Counted from the first letter of the stretch, positions 7,666 through 18,664 are shown. The stretch is DNA of 64,000 nt from Bacillus sp. NTK071 (GCF_017303315.1 NZ_JAFKOI010000016.1:1-64000); one strand, 5' to 3'. A program made the numbers and translations. Notes: generated from the sequence alone by a model not told the origin.

Positions 7666-8451
7666 CTAATTACCGGCACCTCTATATTTTGTAACTCCGA
7701 TATTCCACATAAAAATAGCAAATCCAAAAAATGCCGCTCCCATAACCGGTGTAAGAAAAGCATACCCATACCACTCTTCTCTACCAAGAAAATAAGCTGA
7801 TGGATAGACGCCAACGAATGCGAACGGGAGGATCCATGTTAATACAAAGCGTATCACTTTATTATAAATATCGACTGGATATCTACCATAGTTACCGATG
7901 TTATACATCATCGGCATGATGCTAGTTCGACTATCTGACCAAAAGCTAATGCTTGCTAGCAGAATGAAAATACCAGCGTATACAAAAGCACCACCGAGAA
8001 CCATAAATAGAAATACAATTGGATCGTACCAAGAGACACTTAAATTAAGACGGTTACCCGCGTAAACCATAACAGCTATCCCTGTTATAACTCCAAACAG
8101 TGATTCAAGTTCCATGCGTTCTAGAATAATTTGGAACAAGCTGTGAACTGGTCTCGTTAGAATACGGTCCATTTCTCCCTTAACAATATACTGTTCGTTA
8201 AAATCCCAAATGTTAAAGAATGCTCCAAAAATAGCAAATGGAACAAGAAAGAATCCATAGATGAAGATAATTTCATCTTTTGACCAGCCGCTAAGCATAT
8301 TAGTGTGACCAAATACGACTAGAATGAAAATAAGATTAACTGCTTGAAACAACAAATCAGACATGATCTCCATCAGCATATCAACTCGATAAGTTAATCT
8401 CGTTTTCATATATTGCGATACATATAGAAAGAAAATAGTAGCATGCTTCAT
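7666..8451 (-). CDS. ABC-2 family exporter permease
   Basis: A 261-residue protein with about six membrane helices, of the ABC2_membrane_6 type found in drug or viologen exporters. It is the last gene of a three-gene operon: its ATG follows the preceding permease by 3 bp and uses the site GGAGGG. With its sister permease it should form a heterodimeric channel powered by the ATPase encoded at 9239-10252. Substrate unknown. Confidence 0.82.
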   Translation of the reverse strand: MKHATIFFLYVSQYMKTRLTYRVDMLMEIMSDLLFQAVNLIFILVVFGHTNMLSGWSKDEIIFIYGFFLVPFAIFGAFFNIWDFNEQYIVKGEMDRILTRPVHSLFQIILERMELESLFGVITGIAVMVYAGNRLNLSVSWYDPIVFLFMVLGGAFVYAGIFILLASISFWSDSRTSIMPMMYNIGNYGRYPVDIYNKVIRFVLTWILPFAFVGVYPSAYFLGREEWYGYAFLTPVMGAAFFGFAIFMWNIGVTKYRGAGN

Positions 8452-8454
8452 TCG

Positions 8455-9246
8455 TTACCCTCCCTGCACAATCAGACGTTTTTTGGCAATAATCCATAGC
8501 GCTTGAATTGGTAGTATGAGAATAACAGCCCAGACAAGTTGGAACATAATGGCTTCCCATACAGCAAATCCTGTAAAGCCTTCTGTAAAGATCATACTGG
8601 GAATATAGCTGATCGCTTGAAACGGTAGGAAGTCCATAACTTGTTGAGCCCATCCAGGATAGAAGCTGATTGGAAGCAACAAGCCTGAAAATAAATCGAT
8701 AACAACGCGCTTAGCACGAATCAATCCATCATTGTTGAAGAAGAAGAATGTCATCACACCAGTCAGCAGGTTGATCTGTGTATTCACAATAAAACTTAAA
8801 ATAATGGCAATCGTAAAGAACATCCATGTTGATAAAGCTGCTGAGAATTCAATCGGAAAAATAAGACTTACGATAACCATCCCTGGAATGGAGAAAAAGC
8901 TTAAACGAAAAATCCCTTCTCCAAGTCCCTGCATCGTTTTCATCATTAAGTAATGGTAAGGTCGAATAAATTCAACGGCGACCTTTCCCTCTTTAATTTC
9001 CTGAGCTATTTCTCGATCAATGTTATTAAAATAAAAAGCTCTTGCCATCCATGCAACAGCAATATACGTTGTCATCTGGATAACTGATAACCCCTCGATT
9101 TCTCCTTTTCCACCGTATATCGCATTCCAAAGAAAATAGTAAGCTCCAATATTAATACTGTAAATCAGGATACCGCTATAGTAGTTTGTTCGATAGGCAA
9201 GCATCATTAAAAAACGAACGCGAATCATTTCAATGTACTTACCCAT
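8455..9246 (-). CDS. ABC-2 family exporter permease
   Basis: A 263-residue membrane protein with about six helices, paralogous in type to the next gene. The start is taken at ATG 9246 ([12 protein letters not shown]), preceded by GAGGG and overlapping the end of the ATPase gene by 8 bp; the open frame runs 18 codons further upstream inside that gene. The overlap implies translational coupling. The pair plus ATPase constitute an exporter of unknown substrate. Confidence 0.82.
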   Translation of the reverse strand: MGKYIEMIRVRFLMMLAYRTNYYSGILIYSINIGAYYFLWNAIYGGKGEIEGLSVIQMTTYIAVAWMARAFYFNNIDREIAQEIKEGKVAVEFIRPYHYLMMKTMQGLGEGIFRLSFFSIPGMVIVSLIFPIEFSAALSTWMFFTIAIILSFIVNTQINLLTGVMTFFFFNNDGLIRAKRVVIDLFSGLLLPISFYPGWAQQVMDFLPFQAISYIPSMIFTEGFTGFAVWEAIMFQLVWAVILILPIQALWIIAKKRLIVQGG

Positions 9247-10252
9247 TGAGCATGCCCTCTTCATATATATTTCGAATAATCTCTTCAGTCGAAATTTCAT
9301 GAATCTTAATATCCGTAATCCTGTTCGCCGCTACGACTCGACCAATCACTTCTGAAATGACATGCTCTTCATTTACAACGTTAGCGATCCAAACATTGTC
9401 ACGATCGCCCTTCGTCCATTCTGCTTGGAGTTCCATTAATAATGGTTGTAGGTTCTCAAGGCTAACCTGTTCACCAAACTGAAATTCAATTTGCTTCCCT
9501 TCTCCCCAATTCGAACGAAGCTTTGCAAGCTTACCATCATAAATGATCTGTCCTTCATCAAGCATAACGACACGTTCGCAAAGAGCTTCAATATCAGTTA
9601 AATCATGTGTTGTTAGCAAAATAGTCGTTTTATATTTCTCGTTAATCTCTTTTAAGAAATTTCGAATTTTTAGCTTAACAAGCACATCAAGGCCAATCGT
9701 TGGCTCATCTAGGAATAAGAGCTTCGGATTATGAAGAAGAGCAGCTGCTAGTTCACATCTCATTCTCTGACCAAGAGATAGCTTCCGAACAGGCTTATCA
9801 AGTAATGGCCCGATATCAAGTGATTCTATGACATGATTCATGTGGTCATTGTATACGTCATCAGGTACATTATAGACCTTCTTAAGTAATCGGAATGACT
9901 CTTGAACAGCGATATCCCACCATAGCTGTGAGCGTTGTCCAAACACAACACCAATTGAGCTAACAAATTTCTCGCGTTCTTTATGTGGATCCATTCCATT
10001 TACACGAACAGTCCCAGAAGTCGGTGTTAAAATACCTGTAAGCATTTTAATACTTGTAGATTTACCAGCTCCATTTTCACCGATATAGCCAACCATTTCG
10101 CCTTCATTAACTGTAAATGAAATATCTTTAACCGCAGAAATCACTTTATAATTTCTTGTAAATAAATCTCGAAACGCTCCTTTAAGACCTGAACGACTCG
10201 AGTGAGATTTAAAATCTTTCCGCAATGATTGCACGTCGATAACCTTTTCCAT
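9239..10252 (-). CDS. ABC exporter ATP-binding protein
   Basis: A 337-residue ATPase with Walker [10 protein letters not shown], the signature LSLGQRMR, Walker B LLFLDEPT and a switch His in [11 protein letters not shown]-terminal regulatory extension (about 100 residues) follows, as in DrrA/NatA-like exporters. The start is placed at ATG 10252 behind AAAGGAGG, inside a frame open for 55 more codons that overlap the gsaB promoter region. First gene of the operon with two ABC-2 permeases, divergent from gsaB. Confidence 0.88.
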   Translation of the reverse strand: MEKVIDVQSLRKDFKSHSSRSGLKGAFRDLFTRNYKVISAVKDISFTVNEGEMVGYIGENGAGKSTSIKMLTGILTPTSGTVRVNGMDPHKEREKFVSSIGVVFGQRSQLWWDIAVQESFRLLKKVYNVPDDVYNDHMNHVIESLDIGPLLDKPVRKLSLGQRMRCELAAALLHNPKLLFLDEPTIGLDVLVKLKIRNFLKEINEKYKTTILLTTHDLTDIEALCERVVMLDEGQIIYDGKLAKLRSNWGEGKQIEFQFGEQVSLENLQPLLMELQAEWTKGDRDNVWIANVVNEEHVISEVIGRVVAANRITDIKIHEISTEEIIRNIYEEGMLNG

Positions 10253-10406
10253 ACGTCTTCCTCCTTTAAACACACACCAATTTAGTTTACAAGAGCTTTC
10301 TCTAATAAACAATGAAAGAGCTTCTGTCTTAGTGGTCTTAGGCTTTCGTTTCTCGTCACTCGTGCTACAATATAAGGTGATAAATGAGCAATACAAGGAG
10401 GTAACT

Positions 10407-11699
10407 ATGAATTTCACAAAATCAGAACAACATCATAAAGAGTCACTCGATATTATGCTAGGTGGTGTAAATAGTCCATCTCGCTCTTATAAGGGCGTCG
10501 GTGGCGGTACACCAGTATTTATGGAGAAAGCAAAAGGTCCTTATTTCTGGGACGTTGATGGAAATAAGTACATAGACTATTTGGCAGCATACGGTCCAAT
10601 TATTACTGGACATGCTCACCCTCATATTACACAAGCGATTACAACAGCTGCTGAGAACGGTGTTTTATACGGTACACCAACTGTTTTAGAGAACCGCTTC
10701 GGATCAATGCTTCAAGAAGCGATTCCTTCTCTTGAAAGAGTTCGATTTGTGAACTCTGGTACAGAGGCAGTAATGACAACAATTCGTGTCGCAAGAGCTT
10801 ATACTGGGCGAGATAAAATCATTAAATTCGCAGGGTGCTACCATGGCCATTCTGACCTTGTTCTTGTCGCTGCAGGTTCAGGTCCAGCGACACTTGGCAA
10901 CCCTGACTCTGCAGGTGTTCCCGCAAGTATTGCGAAAGAGGTTATCACCGTTCCATTTAACGATATTGAAGCCTATAAAGAAGCCATGAACAAATGGGGA
11001 GACCAAGTTGCAGGCGTTCTTGTTGAACCAATCGTAGGTAACTTCGGAATTGTTGAACCAGAAGAAGGTTTCCTTCAACAGGTGAATGAAATCACACATC
11101 AATATGGGGCACTTGTCATCTATGATGAAGTTATCACTGCCTTCCGCTTCATGTATGGTGGTGCTCAAAATCTACTAGGCGTTGAGCCGGATATGACAGC
11201 TCTCGGTAAAATTATTGGTGGTGGATTACCGATTGGTGCCTATGGCGGCAAACGAGAAATTATGGAGCATGTCGCTCCGCTCGGTCCAGCTTACCAGGCT
11301 GGTACAATGGCCGGAAACCCGGCCTCCATTTCTGCAGGTATTGCCTGCCTTGAAGTTCTTCAAGAAGAGGGTGTCTATACTCATCTTGATCAACTAGGGG
11401 AACGCCTTGAGAGCGGTATTCAAAAGCATGCACAGGAAGCAGGCATTCCAATTACGATCAATCGTTTAAAAGGCGCATTAACTGTTTACTTTAACAATGA
11501 AAAAGTTATGAATTACGAGCAAGCAGAAAACTCCGATGGCGAAAAATTCTCGAGGTTCTTTAAGCTGATGTTAAATGAAGGCATTAACCTTGCTCCATCA
11601 AAATACGAAGCGTGGTTCCTAACAACTGAGCATACCGAGAAAGATATCGATGATACGCTTGAAGCAGTCAAACGCACTTTCATTAGAATGGCAGATTAA
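10407..11699 (+). CDS. gsaB: Glutamate-1-semialdehyde 2,1-aminomutase
   Basis: PLP enzyme that converts glutamate-1-semialdehyde to 5-aminolevulinate at the start of haem synthesis. The 430-residue class III aminotransferase shows the substrate-binding start [13 protein letters not shown], the acidic pair in [10 protein letters not shown] and the PLP lysine in [22 protein letters not shown] fixes the start at 10407. In B. subtilis gsaB is a second copy beside hemL and lies next to ygaE, exactly as here, so this is probably the accessory isozyme; no other haem genes are nearby. Confidence 0.93.
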   Translation: MNFTKSEQHHKESLDIMLGGVNSPSRSYKGVGGGTPVFMEKAKGPYFWDVDGNKYIDYLAAYGPIITGHAHPHITQAITTAAENGVLYGTPTVLENRFGSMLQEAIPSLERVRFVNSGTEAVMTTIRVARAYTGRDKIIKFAGCYHGHSDLVLVAAGSGPATLGNPDSAGVPASIAKEVITVPFNDIEAYKEAMNKWGDQVAGVLVEPIVGNFGIVEPEEGFLQQVNEITHQYGALVIYDEVITAFRFMYGGAQNLLGVEPDMTALGKIIGGGLPIGAYGGKREIMEHVAPLGPAYQAGTMAGNPASISAGIACLEVLQEEGVYTHLDQLGERLESGIQKHAQEAGIPITINRLKGALTVYFNNEKVMNYEQAENSDGEKFSRFFKLMLNEGINLAPSKYEAWFLTTEHTEKDIDDTLEAVKRTFIRMAD

Positions 11700-11710
11700 G
11701 CTCATGCATT

Positions 11711-11755
11711 AGAAAAGGCAGAATGAATTTAATTCATTCTGCCTTTTCTACTATT
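11711..11755 (+). terminator. gsaB terminator
   Basis: A 19-bp perfect inverted repeat (11711-11729 with 11731-11749) with T-rich sequence inside and after the 3' arm, directly behind gsaB. Confidence 0.8.
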
Positions 11756-11889
11756 CTTTTAATAATTGGAAAATAGGGCTTGCTATAAAGAGCATTCCGA
11801 TGTATAACTAGAACGTTCTCTTATGTTTAAATGAGTCAATAGAGGATACTCTCTATACTATAAGTACTCAACGAAAGGACTTTATTAGA

Positions 11890-12972
11890 ATGAAGTTTGG
11901 TGCCCGTATATTTAAAACAGGGCTTGCGATTACACTCGCACTTTACATTGCAACCTGGCTTGGTTTAGAACCTCCGTCTTTTGCTGGGGTGGCTGCATTA
12001 TTTGCTATTCAACCATCAATCTACAGATCTTACCAAACCATTATCGATCAGTTTCAATCCAATATTATCGGAGCCTTGCTTGCAGTTGGTCTTGTAATTG
12101 TATTTGGTAATCAGCCTATTGTCATTGGTCTTGGTGCAATTATAATCATTGCAATTAACATTAAATTAAAGATTGAGAGTACGATTCCACTTGCAGTCGT
12201 TACCGTCATACTTATCATGAATGCACCACAAGAGGAGTTTATCTCATTTGCTACAAACCGATTTTTCGTAATTATGGTTGGAGTCATCAGTTCATCTTTT
12301 GTGAACTTGATCTTCCTACCTCCAAAATACGAAACCAAGTTATTTCATAAAATCGTAAGCAATACAGAATACATTTCACAGTGGATTAGACTAGCTACAA
12401 GAAATGATGCTGAACACAAAGTGTTAAAAGAAAATTTGATTAAGTTAAAAGAAGACACAATCAAAAGCGATCAGTACTTCCTACTTTATAAAGAAGAGAG
12501 AACCTACTTTAAACGGAAGAATCTTGTCAAAGCTCGTAAGCTAGTGCTGTTTAGGCAAATGATTGCTACTACTGAAAAATCTTTAGCTATATTAAAGATT
12601 CTTGATCAACTTGATGTGAAAATTCTAATCATGCCTGATGAGGTGAGAAAGCTCATTCAAACACACCTCGATCAGCTCACAAACTACCATGAACGAATCC
12701 ATTTAAAATACATTGGCAAAGTAAGACACCAGTCACCTGAAGAAATGCTCAATAATGTTGGTTCTGGTGAGACGACCTTAACAGAGCGCTACGTGGAGCT
12801 ATATGAAAGTGGTGAATGCAACCGCGAGCTATGGATGACTATCTTTCCTCTAATTGGTATGATCATCGATTATCATGATCATCTTGAGCACCTGGATCTA
12901 CTAGTCGATAGCTTCCACTCCTATCATCAAGAAGAGAATGAAGTTGATATCCAGGAACTTCACGCCAAATAG
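11890..12972 (+). CDS. ygaE: YgaE-like aromatic acid exporter family protein
   Basis: A 360-residue protein with an N-terminal block of four to six membrane helices (about residues 12-145) followed by a long cytosolic helical domain, the layout of the DUF939/ArAE family. The TM block contains the family-type sequence LEPPSFAGVAALFAIQPS. AAAGGAC lies 9 bp before the ATG. The position next to gsaB matches B. subtilis ygaE. Transport substrate is not established. Confidence 0.8.
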   Translation: MKFGARIFKTGLAITLALYIATWLGLEPPSFAGVAALFAIQPSIYRSYQTIIDQFQSNIIGALLAVGLVIVFGNQPIVIGLGAIIIIAINIKLKIESTIPLAVVTVILIMNAPQEEFISFATNRFFVIMVGVISSSFVNLIFLPPKYETKLFHKIVSNTEYISQWIRLATRNDAEHKVLKENLIKLKEDTIKSDQYFLLYKEERTYFKRKNLVKARKLVLFRQMIATTEKSLAILKILDQLDVKILIMPDEVRKLIQTHLDQLTNYHERIHLKYIGKVRHQSPEEMLNNVGSGETTLTERYVELYESGECNRELWMTIFPLIGMIIDYHDHLEHLDLLVDSFHSYHQEENEVDIQELHAK

Positions 12973-12974
12973 AA

Positions 12975-13003
12975 AAAAATCAGCCGGTTTCGGCTGATTT
13001 TTC
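12975..13003. terminator. Bidirectional terminator, ygaE / appC
   Basis: AAAATCAGCCG (12976-12986) pairs with CGGCTGATTTT (12991-13001); A- and T-runs flank both sides between the convergent genes. Confidence 0.8.
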
Positions 13004-13902
13004 TATTTCTTCATTTTTGGATCAAGTGCATCCCTGAGGCCATCCCCCAGAAGGTTAAATCCAAGGACGGTTAGCATGATGGCGAGACCCGGGAAGAATA
13101 CTGTCCATGGTGCCTGGATAATATAGGAGCGCGAATCTGCAAGCATTTTTCCCCACTCAGGCTGAGGTGCCTGTGCGCCAAGCCCCAGGAAGCTCAGTGC
13201 AGCAGCTTCAAGAATAGCTGTTGCAATCGCAAGTGTTCCTTGAACAATGATTGGGGCAAGCGAATTCGGAAGGACATGATGAAAAATAATTCGCGAATCC
13301 TTCATCCCAACCGCTCTAGCAGCCATGACATACTCTTCTTGCTTCACACTCAATACACGAGAACGAACAAGTCGACCAAAGTTAGGTATATTGATAATGG
13401 CAATCGCGATCAAGGCATTTCTCAGTGATGGTCCAAGTACTGCTACAACAGCAATGGCGAGAAGGATACTTGGGAACGCTAGCATAATATCAAAGATACG
13501 AGAAATTATCGTATCAACAAGACGTCCGTAATAGCCCGCTATCATCCCAAGTAAGCTACCTACAGCTGCTGAGCCCAGTACAGCAAAAAAACCGACCCAT
13601 AGTGAAATGCGAGCACCATATATAATACGTGATAAAATATCTCGTCCAAAATCATCTGTCCCAAACCAGTGACTTGCTGAAGGTGATTGAAGACGTTCGG
13701 ATAATTTCTGTTCATTTATTCCTTCCGGTGCAATTACACTAGCGAAAATGGCAAGAAGAATAAAGAATAGAACAATCCCCATGCCGACCATTGCCAGCTT
13801 ATTTCTCCTGAATCCCTTCCAGGCTTCACGCCATGGTGATATTACTTCTTCATCTGGTTGCTTTGATACATTTACTTGTTTTTGTGGAGCAATTTCAGCC
13901 AT
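13003..13902 (-). CDS. appC: Oligopeptide ABC importer permease (AppC type)
   Basis: A 299-residue binding-protein-dependent permease with an N-terminal OppC_N region, about six TM helices and the cytosolic EAA loop near AARAVGMKDSRIIFHHVLPN. It is the last gene of a five-gene minus-strand operon D-F-A-B-C, the order of the B. subtilis app oligopeptide operon. AAGGGGG precedes the ATG. App rather than Dpp is assigned on gene order; substrate range is inferred. Confidence 0.85.
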   Translation of the reverse strand: MAEIAPQKQVNVSKQPDEEVISPWREAWKGFRRNKLAMVGMGIVLFFILLAIFASVIAPEGINEQKLSERLQSPSASHWFGTDDFGRDILSRIIYGARISLWVGFFAVLGSAAVGSLLGMIAGYYGRLVDTIISRIFDIMLAFPSILLAIAVVAVLGPSLRNALIAIAIINIPNFGRLVRSRVLSVKQEEYVMAARAVGMKDSRIIFHHVLPNSLAPIIVQGTLAIATAILEAAALSFLGLGAQAPQPEWGKMLADSRSYIIQAPWTVFFPGLAIMLTVLGFNLLGDGLRDALDPKMKK

Positions 13903-13914
13903 TTCGAAGCCCCC

Positions 13915-14919
13915 TTAGTTGTATTTGATTCGAGGATCAATTGCAGCATATAACAGATCGACAATTAAATTAATGAATACAAAGATAACCGCAACAATCA
14001 GGATACCCGACTGAATAACTGGGTAATCTCTGAAATTAATCGCATCATAAATATAGCGACCGATACCAGGCCATCCAAATATGGTTTCAGTAAGAATAGC
14101 CCCACCAAGTAATAGCCCCATTTGAAGTCCGATAACAGTCAAAACTGGGATGAATGCATTTTTGAGAGAATGCTTGTAAACAACCCAGAACATTTTTGTA
14201 CCTTTCGCGCGAGCTGTGCGAACGAAATCAGATCTCATTACTTCGAGCATGCTCGAGCGTGTCATCCTTGCAATAATAGCCATTGGGATTGTACCAAGTG
14301 CGATCCCAGGAAGAATCAAATGCTTAATTACTTCAACAAACTGATCCATACGACCCTGAATGAGTGTGTCAATTAGATAAAGATGTGTAATGGCATCCAC
14401 TGGATTCCTTACATTTTCACGACCAGTAGATGGTAGCCATCCGAGCTCAAGAGAAAATGCCCACTGCTCCATTAATCCAAGCCAGAATACAGGCATTGAA
14501 ACCCCGATTAAAGCAAGAACCATAGCTGTATAGTCAAACCATGAATTCTGATACCAGGCACTAATGATACCCGCATTCACACCAATAAAAATAGCAATTA
14601 CCATAGCCACAAGTGAAAGCTCCAAAGTTGCAGCAAGATACGGCCAAATTTCTCCGCTAATATCAGTACTTGTTCGTAGAGAAGTGCCTAAATTACCAGT
14701 AAACAGATTCTTTATATAATCTACATACTGAAGATACCATGGCTGATCGAGTCCGAGCTGTTTTGTTAAACTCTTAATCGCCTCTTCCGTTGCTTGCTGT
14801 CCAAGAATAACCTGAGCTGGATCTCCAGGAATCGCTCGAATCATAAAAAAAACGATCAGTGTCATTCCAAATAAAACTGGGATAAGCATTAACAACCGTC
14901 TAACTGTATAAGCAAGCAT
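13915..14919 (-). CDS. appB: Oligopeptide ABC importer permease (AppB type)
   Basis: A 334-residue permease starting MLAYTVRRLLMLIPVLFGM, typical of OppB/DppB/AppB, with six TM helices and the EAA-like loop ARTARAKGTKMFWVVYKHSLK region. ATG 14919 is preferred: AGAGGTGAG lies just upstream, and the earlier GTG at 14928 is part of that site. It ends 12 bp before appC. A terminator-like hairpin lies between appA and this gene, which would lower permease expression relative to the binding protein. Confidence 0.85.
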   Translation of the reverse strand: MLAYTVRRLLMLIPVLFGMTLIVFFMIRAIPGDPAQVILGQQATEEAIKSLTKQLGLDQPWYLQYVDYIKNLFTGNLGTSLRTSTDISGEIWPYLAATLELSLVAMVIAIFIGVNAGIISAWYQNSWFDYTAMVLALIGVSMPVFWLGLMEQWAFSLELGWLPSTGRENVRNPVDAITHLYLIDTLIQGRMDQFVEVIKHLILPGIALGTIPMAIIARMTRSSMLEVMRSDFVRTARAKGTKMFWVVYKHSLKNAFIPVLTVIGLQMGLLLGGAILTETIFGWPGIGRYIYDAINFRDYPVIQSGILIVAVIFVFINLIVDLLYAAIDPRIKYN

Positions 14920-15003
14920 GTAACTCACCTCTTCTTCCTTATGTGCAATTCATGATTGATTTACTACTCATTATGTATTAAATAAATCAACTACTTTAAA
15001 TAA

Positions 15004-15023
15004 AGGGGAGTGAATCACTCCCC
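15004..15023 (-). terminator. Intra-operon hairpin between appA and appB
   Basis: Minus-strand GGGGAGTGA/TCACTCCCC forms a 9-bp stem with a single-base loop, followed by TTTATTT. It lies 9 bp after the appA stop and about 85 bp before appB. It may act as a partial terminator or protect the 3' end of appA mRNA. Confidence 0.6.
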
Positions 15024-15031
15024 TCCCATTT

Positions 15032-16636
15032 CTACTGCATTGTCACTTTTGTTAGCTTATCAGAACCAGTTGGATGTGGAGTAAATCCTTCAATAGAAGC
15101 TTTACCACCCAATGCTGGTTTAGAGTGTACAAGTGGAATCCATGGTGCATCTTCATGGATAATTTCTTGCGCCTCAGCATAAAGCTTATTACGCTCTTCT
15201 TCATCTGGTGTTGATTGTGCTTTAATTAGAAGATCATGTAACTCTTGATTTTCGTAATACGTGTAGTTATTGCTTCCGATGTTGTCCTGATCTAGAAGAA
15301 CATATAAGAAGTTATCCGCATCACCGTTATCTCCAGTCCAACCAAGTAAGAAGCTATCCGCTTCACCATTACGAGCTTTTTCAAGATATGTTGCCCACTC
15401 GTAAGACTTGATCTCTGCTTTTACGCCAATTTCTGCGAAACTCTTCTGAAGAACTTCAGCTACTTTTTGACCGTCTGGCATATATGGACGTGGAACTGGC
15501 ATAGCCCAAAGTTCCATTTCAAAACCATCTTCGTATCCTGCTTCTTTTAGAAGTTCTTTTGCTTTATCAAGGTCATACTCATAAGGTTCGATTTCGTCGT
15601 TATAACCACCAATAACAGAAGGCATTGGATTCTTTGCAGGTTCAGCTTGTCCTGCATAGAACGAATCAATAAGCGCCTGCTTATCAACAGCGTGGTTTAA
15701 TGCCTGACGAACAAGTTTGTTATTTAATGGTTCGCGGTTCGACGTTAAACCAAGGTATCCAACGTTCATAGAAGGACGGAAGAATGTTTGAAGATTTGAA
15801 TCATCTTCTACCTGTTGAACATCAGATGGGTTAAGTCCATCCATTAAATCAATTTCACCAGCCATCAATGCATTCAAACGAGCTGAGTTATCAGGAATCG
15901 CTCGGAAAATAACGCTATCAAGCTTTGGATAACCATCCATCCAGTAGTCTTCATTCTTTTTAAGTACAATCTTGTCATTACGGTTCCACTGACCAAAAAC
16001 AAATGGACCGGTGCCTACAGGATTTTCACCAAACTTGTCTCCTTGCTTTTCAAGTGCATCAGGACTCGCAATAGCAAATGGTGACATTGCAATATTTTTA
16101 AGGAATGGAGCTTGTGGACGCTTCAGCTTAAATTCAACTGTGTAATCATCTTTAGCTGTTACACTTTCAATGACGTGACCTTCATCACCTTTAAATCCAC
16201 CAAACATTGATTTATAGTAATAGAATGCTTCTTCTGTTCCATTCATCCAGCGTTCGAAGTTATACACAACAGCATCTGCATTGAAGTCAGTACCGTCATG
16301 GAATTTCACGCCTTCACGAAGTTTAAAAGTATACGTTTTACCATCATCAGAAACTTCCCACTCTGTTGCAAGCGCTGCCTCTACATCCGTATTGTCATCG
16401 CCGTAATCAAGTAGTGTATCAAAAATGTTCTTTGTTACTTTAAAAGATTCCCCGTCTGTAACAGATGCCGGGTCTAGTGATACTGAATCTCCACCACGGC
16501 CGAAGATCAATGTGCCGCCTGTAGCCTCACCAGAGTCGCCCCCACCATTGCCATTCGTTTCGTTTGAACCGCCACAACCAGCAAGTCCAATCGAAAGAAG
16601 CAATACAAATACTAATGAAAAAATAGTCTTTTTCAT
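15032..16636 (-). CDS. appA: Oligopeptide-binding lipoprotein (AppA type)
   Basis: A 534-residue extracytoplasmic solute-binding protein (SBP_bac_5 family). The lipoprotein signal ends at LAGC (Cys21), followed by a Gly/Asn/Glu-rich linker and the peptide-binding fold (TYTFKLREGVKFHDG, and VRQALNHAVDKQALI). AGGGGGAAG precedes the ATG. It sits between the two ATPase genes and the two permease genes of the app operon. It captures oligopeptides and hands them to AppB/AppC; specificity is not predictable here. Confidence 0.88.
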   Translation of the reverse strand: MKKTIFSLVFVLLLSIGLAGCGGSNETNGNGGGDSGEATGGTLIFGRGGDSVSLDPASVTDGESFKVTKNIFDTLLDYGDDNTDVEAALATEWEVSDDGKTYTFKLREGVKFHDGTDFNADAVVYNFERWMNGTEEAFYYYKSMFGGFKGDEGHVIESVTAKDDYTVEFKLKRPQAPFLKNIAMSPFAIASPDALEKQGDKFGENPVGTGPFVFGQWNRNDKIVLKKNEDYWMDGYPKLDSVIFRAIPDNSARLNALMAGEIDLMDGLNPSDVQQVEDDSNLQTFFRPSMNVGYLGLTSNREPLNNKLVRQALNHAVDKQALIDSFYAGQAEPAKNPMPSVIGGYNDEIEPYEYDLDKAKELLKEAGYEDGFEMELWAMPVPRPYMPDGQKVAEVLQKSFAEIGVKAEIKSYEWATYLEKARNGEADSFLLGWTGDNGDADNFLYVLLDQDNIGSNNYTYYENQELHDLLIKAQSTPDEEERNKLYAEAQEIIHEDAPWIPLVHSKPALGGKASIEGFTPHPTGSDKLTKVTMQ

Positions 16637-16664
16637 CGTCTTCCCCCTTAAGAAATGTTTTTAT

Positions 16665-17645
16665 TTATACATGGTCTTCTTCGTACAGATGACACGCTGT
16701 ATGGTGTCCCGGTTCTACTTCCCTGAATTCAGGAACAACTGAGCTGCACACGTCCATCGCCTTCGGGCACCTTGTATGAAACGGGCATCCAGATGGCGGA
16801 TTCGATGGGCTTGGCACATCTCCTGTAAGTATAATTCTGTCTTTCCCATATTCAGGGTCTGGAACTGGTACTGCTGAAAGAAGAGCCTGTGTATACGGAT
16901 GTTTTGAATCAAGATACAGCTTTTCACTATCTGCCATTTCAACAATACGGCCAAGATACATGACCCCAACACGATCACTAATGTGCCTTACAACACCAAG
17001 ATCATGCGCAATGAACAAATATGTTAATCCAAGCTCTTTTTGTAGATCTTCTAGAAGGTTTAATACTTGAGCTTGTATAGAAACGTCAAGTGCGGATACT
17101 GGTTCATCTGCAATTATTAGCTTCGGATTAACAGCAAGCGCTCGTGCAATACCGATTCTTTGCCGCTGTCCACCACTGAACTGATGCGGATATCGTTTTG
17201 CATGATAAGAGCTGAGGCCCACGATTTCCAGAAGTTCTCTAACTCGCTTTTTGCGCTCTGCTTTGTTGCCGAGTTTATGAACAATGAGAGGCTCTTCAAT
17301 AATTCTTTCGACTGTGTGTCTTGGGTTAAGTGAAGCGAAGGGATCTTGAAACACCATCTGAATATCTTTCCGCAGATGCCGCATTTCGTTCTTACTAAGC
17401 GAAGTCATTTCTTTTCCATCAAATAGAACTTCGCCATCACTAGGTTCAAGAAGTCTCATTAACATCCGACCAGTTGTAGACTTCCCACATCCACTTTCTC
17501 CAACTAGCCCGAAAGTTTCTCCTTTATGTAGCGTGAAGGTTACCCCATCAACTGCTTTTACTGTCCCTACCTGCTGTTTAAGCACGCCTCCCTCGATTGG
17601 GAAATGCTTCTTAAGCTGTTTAACTTCGAGCAATGCTTCTTGCAA
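16665..17645 (-). CDS. appF: Oligopeptide ABC importer ATPase (AppF type)
   Basis: A 326-residue ATPase with Walker [11 protein letters not shown]-loop QDPFASLNP, signature FSGGQRQR, Walker B LIIADEP and the C-terminal oligo_HPY region containing CPFHTRCP and further cysteines. Translation begins at TTG 17645 behind AAAGGGGG. It pairs with AppD as the heterodimeric motor of the peptide importer. It ends 28 bp before appA. Confidence 0.88.
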   Translation of the reverse strand: MQEALLEVKQLKKHFPIEGGVLKQQVGTVKAVDGVTFTLHKGETFGLVGESGCGKSTTGRMLMRLLEPSDGEVLFDGKEMTSLSKNEMRHLRKDIQMVFQDPFASLNPRHTVERIIEEPLIVHKLGNKAERKKRVRELLEIVGLSSYHAKRYPHQFSGGQRQRIGIARALAVNPKLIIADEPVSALDVSIQAQVLNLLEDLQKELGLTYLFIAHDLGVVRHISDRVGVMYLGRIVEMADSEKLYLDSKHPYTQALLSAVPVPDPEYGKDRIILTGDVPSPSNPPSGCPFHTRCPKAMDVCSSVVPEFREVEPGHHTACHLYEEDHV

Positions 17646-17659
17646 AATAGGTGCCCCCT

Positions 17660-18664
17660 TTAGCTATTTACTCTCTCTAGCACAGCTGCTTTCTTCTCGT
17701 CTTCGTGAAGCCAGCACCTAGCTTGTTGATTCGATCCAGCATCAAGTAAAATAGGATCTTCTTCAAAACATTTGTCAAAAGCAAAGCTACAACGCGGTGC
17801 AAAATGACATCCTTTATGAATGGAACCTGGTTTTGGAACGTTACCGGGTATCGAATACAATCTGTCTTTTCGAACACGAACATCAGGGACAGATTCAATT
17901 AAACCGATCGTATACGGATGTTTCGGTTGCTGGAAGATATCCTTTGTTTTTCCTTGCTCAACGATTTTCCCGGAGTACATCACCACAATACGATCACAAA
18001 TTTCTGCTACAACACCAAGATCATGGGTAATGAGGATAATGGATGTATTGGTTTCTCGATTCAACTTCTTCATTAGTTCAAGAATTTGAGCTTGAATCGT
18101 TACATCAAGTGCTGTTGTAGGTTCGTCTGCAATAAGTACCTCTGGATCACATGCCATCGCCATCGCAATCATGACACGCTGACGCATCCCTCCTGACAAC
18201 TGATGGGGATACTCATTCATTAACTCTTCTGCTCGTGGAAGACCCACTAGTTTTAAAATTGAAATAGCGTGCTCCCAAGATTTCTTTTTACTCCATTTTT
18301 TATGTATACGAATGCCTTCAATTAGCTGATTACCAATTCGAAAAACAGGATTAAGGGATGTCATCGGCTCCTGAAAAATCATGCCAATTTCATTTCCCCT
18401 TATCTTCCTCATTTCTTTCTCCGATTTAGTAAGGAGATTCTCTCCTTTGTATGTAATTTCTCCTCCAACAACTTTCCCTGGAGCCTGAATCAGTTGCATG
18501 ATGGATAGTGATGTTACGCTTTTTCCAGAACCAGATTCACCAACAATTCCTAGTACCTCTCCCTTGTTAATATGAAAATCTACGGAGTCGACTGCCGGAA
18601 TTTCACCATCATCGGTAAAAAAGTGAGTTTTTAACTTGCTGACGTTCAAGACTGGCTGTTCCAC
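17660..18664 (-). CDS. appD: Oligopeptide ABC importer ATPase (AppD type)
   Basis: A 334-residue ATPase with Walker [10 protein letters not shown]-loop QEPMTSLNP, signature LSGGMRQR, Walker B VLIADEPT and a C-terminal oligo_HPY cysteine region (GCHFAPRC). It is the first gene of the operon and starts with GTG 18664 behind AAAGGGGTG. The next gene follows after 14 bp. A candidate sigma-A promoter lies about 60-90 bp upstream. Confidence 0.88.
   Translation of the reverse strand: MEQPVLNVSKLKTHFFTDDGEIPAVDSVDFHINKGEVLGIVGESGSGKSVTSLSIMQLIQAPGKVVGGEITYKGENLLTKSEKEMRKIRGNEIGMIFQEPMTSLNPVFRIGNQLIEGIRIHKKWSKKKSWEHAISILKLVGLPRAEELMNEYPHQLSGGMRQRVMIAMAMACDPEVLIADEPTTALDVTIQAQILELMKKLNRETNTSIILITHDLGVVAEICDRIVVMYSGKIVEQGKTKDIFQQPKHPYTIGLIESVPDVRVRKDRLYSIPGNVPKPGSIHKGCHFAPRCSFAFDKCFEEDPILLDAGSNQQARCWLHEDEKKAAVLERVNS

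Noticed and set aside
13003-18664. Dipeptide (Dpp) or nickel importer assignment
   Set aside because: The order ATPase-ATPase-binding protein-permease-permease matches the app operon better. Substrate remains open.
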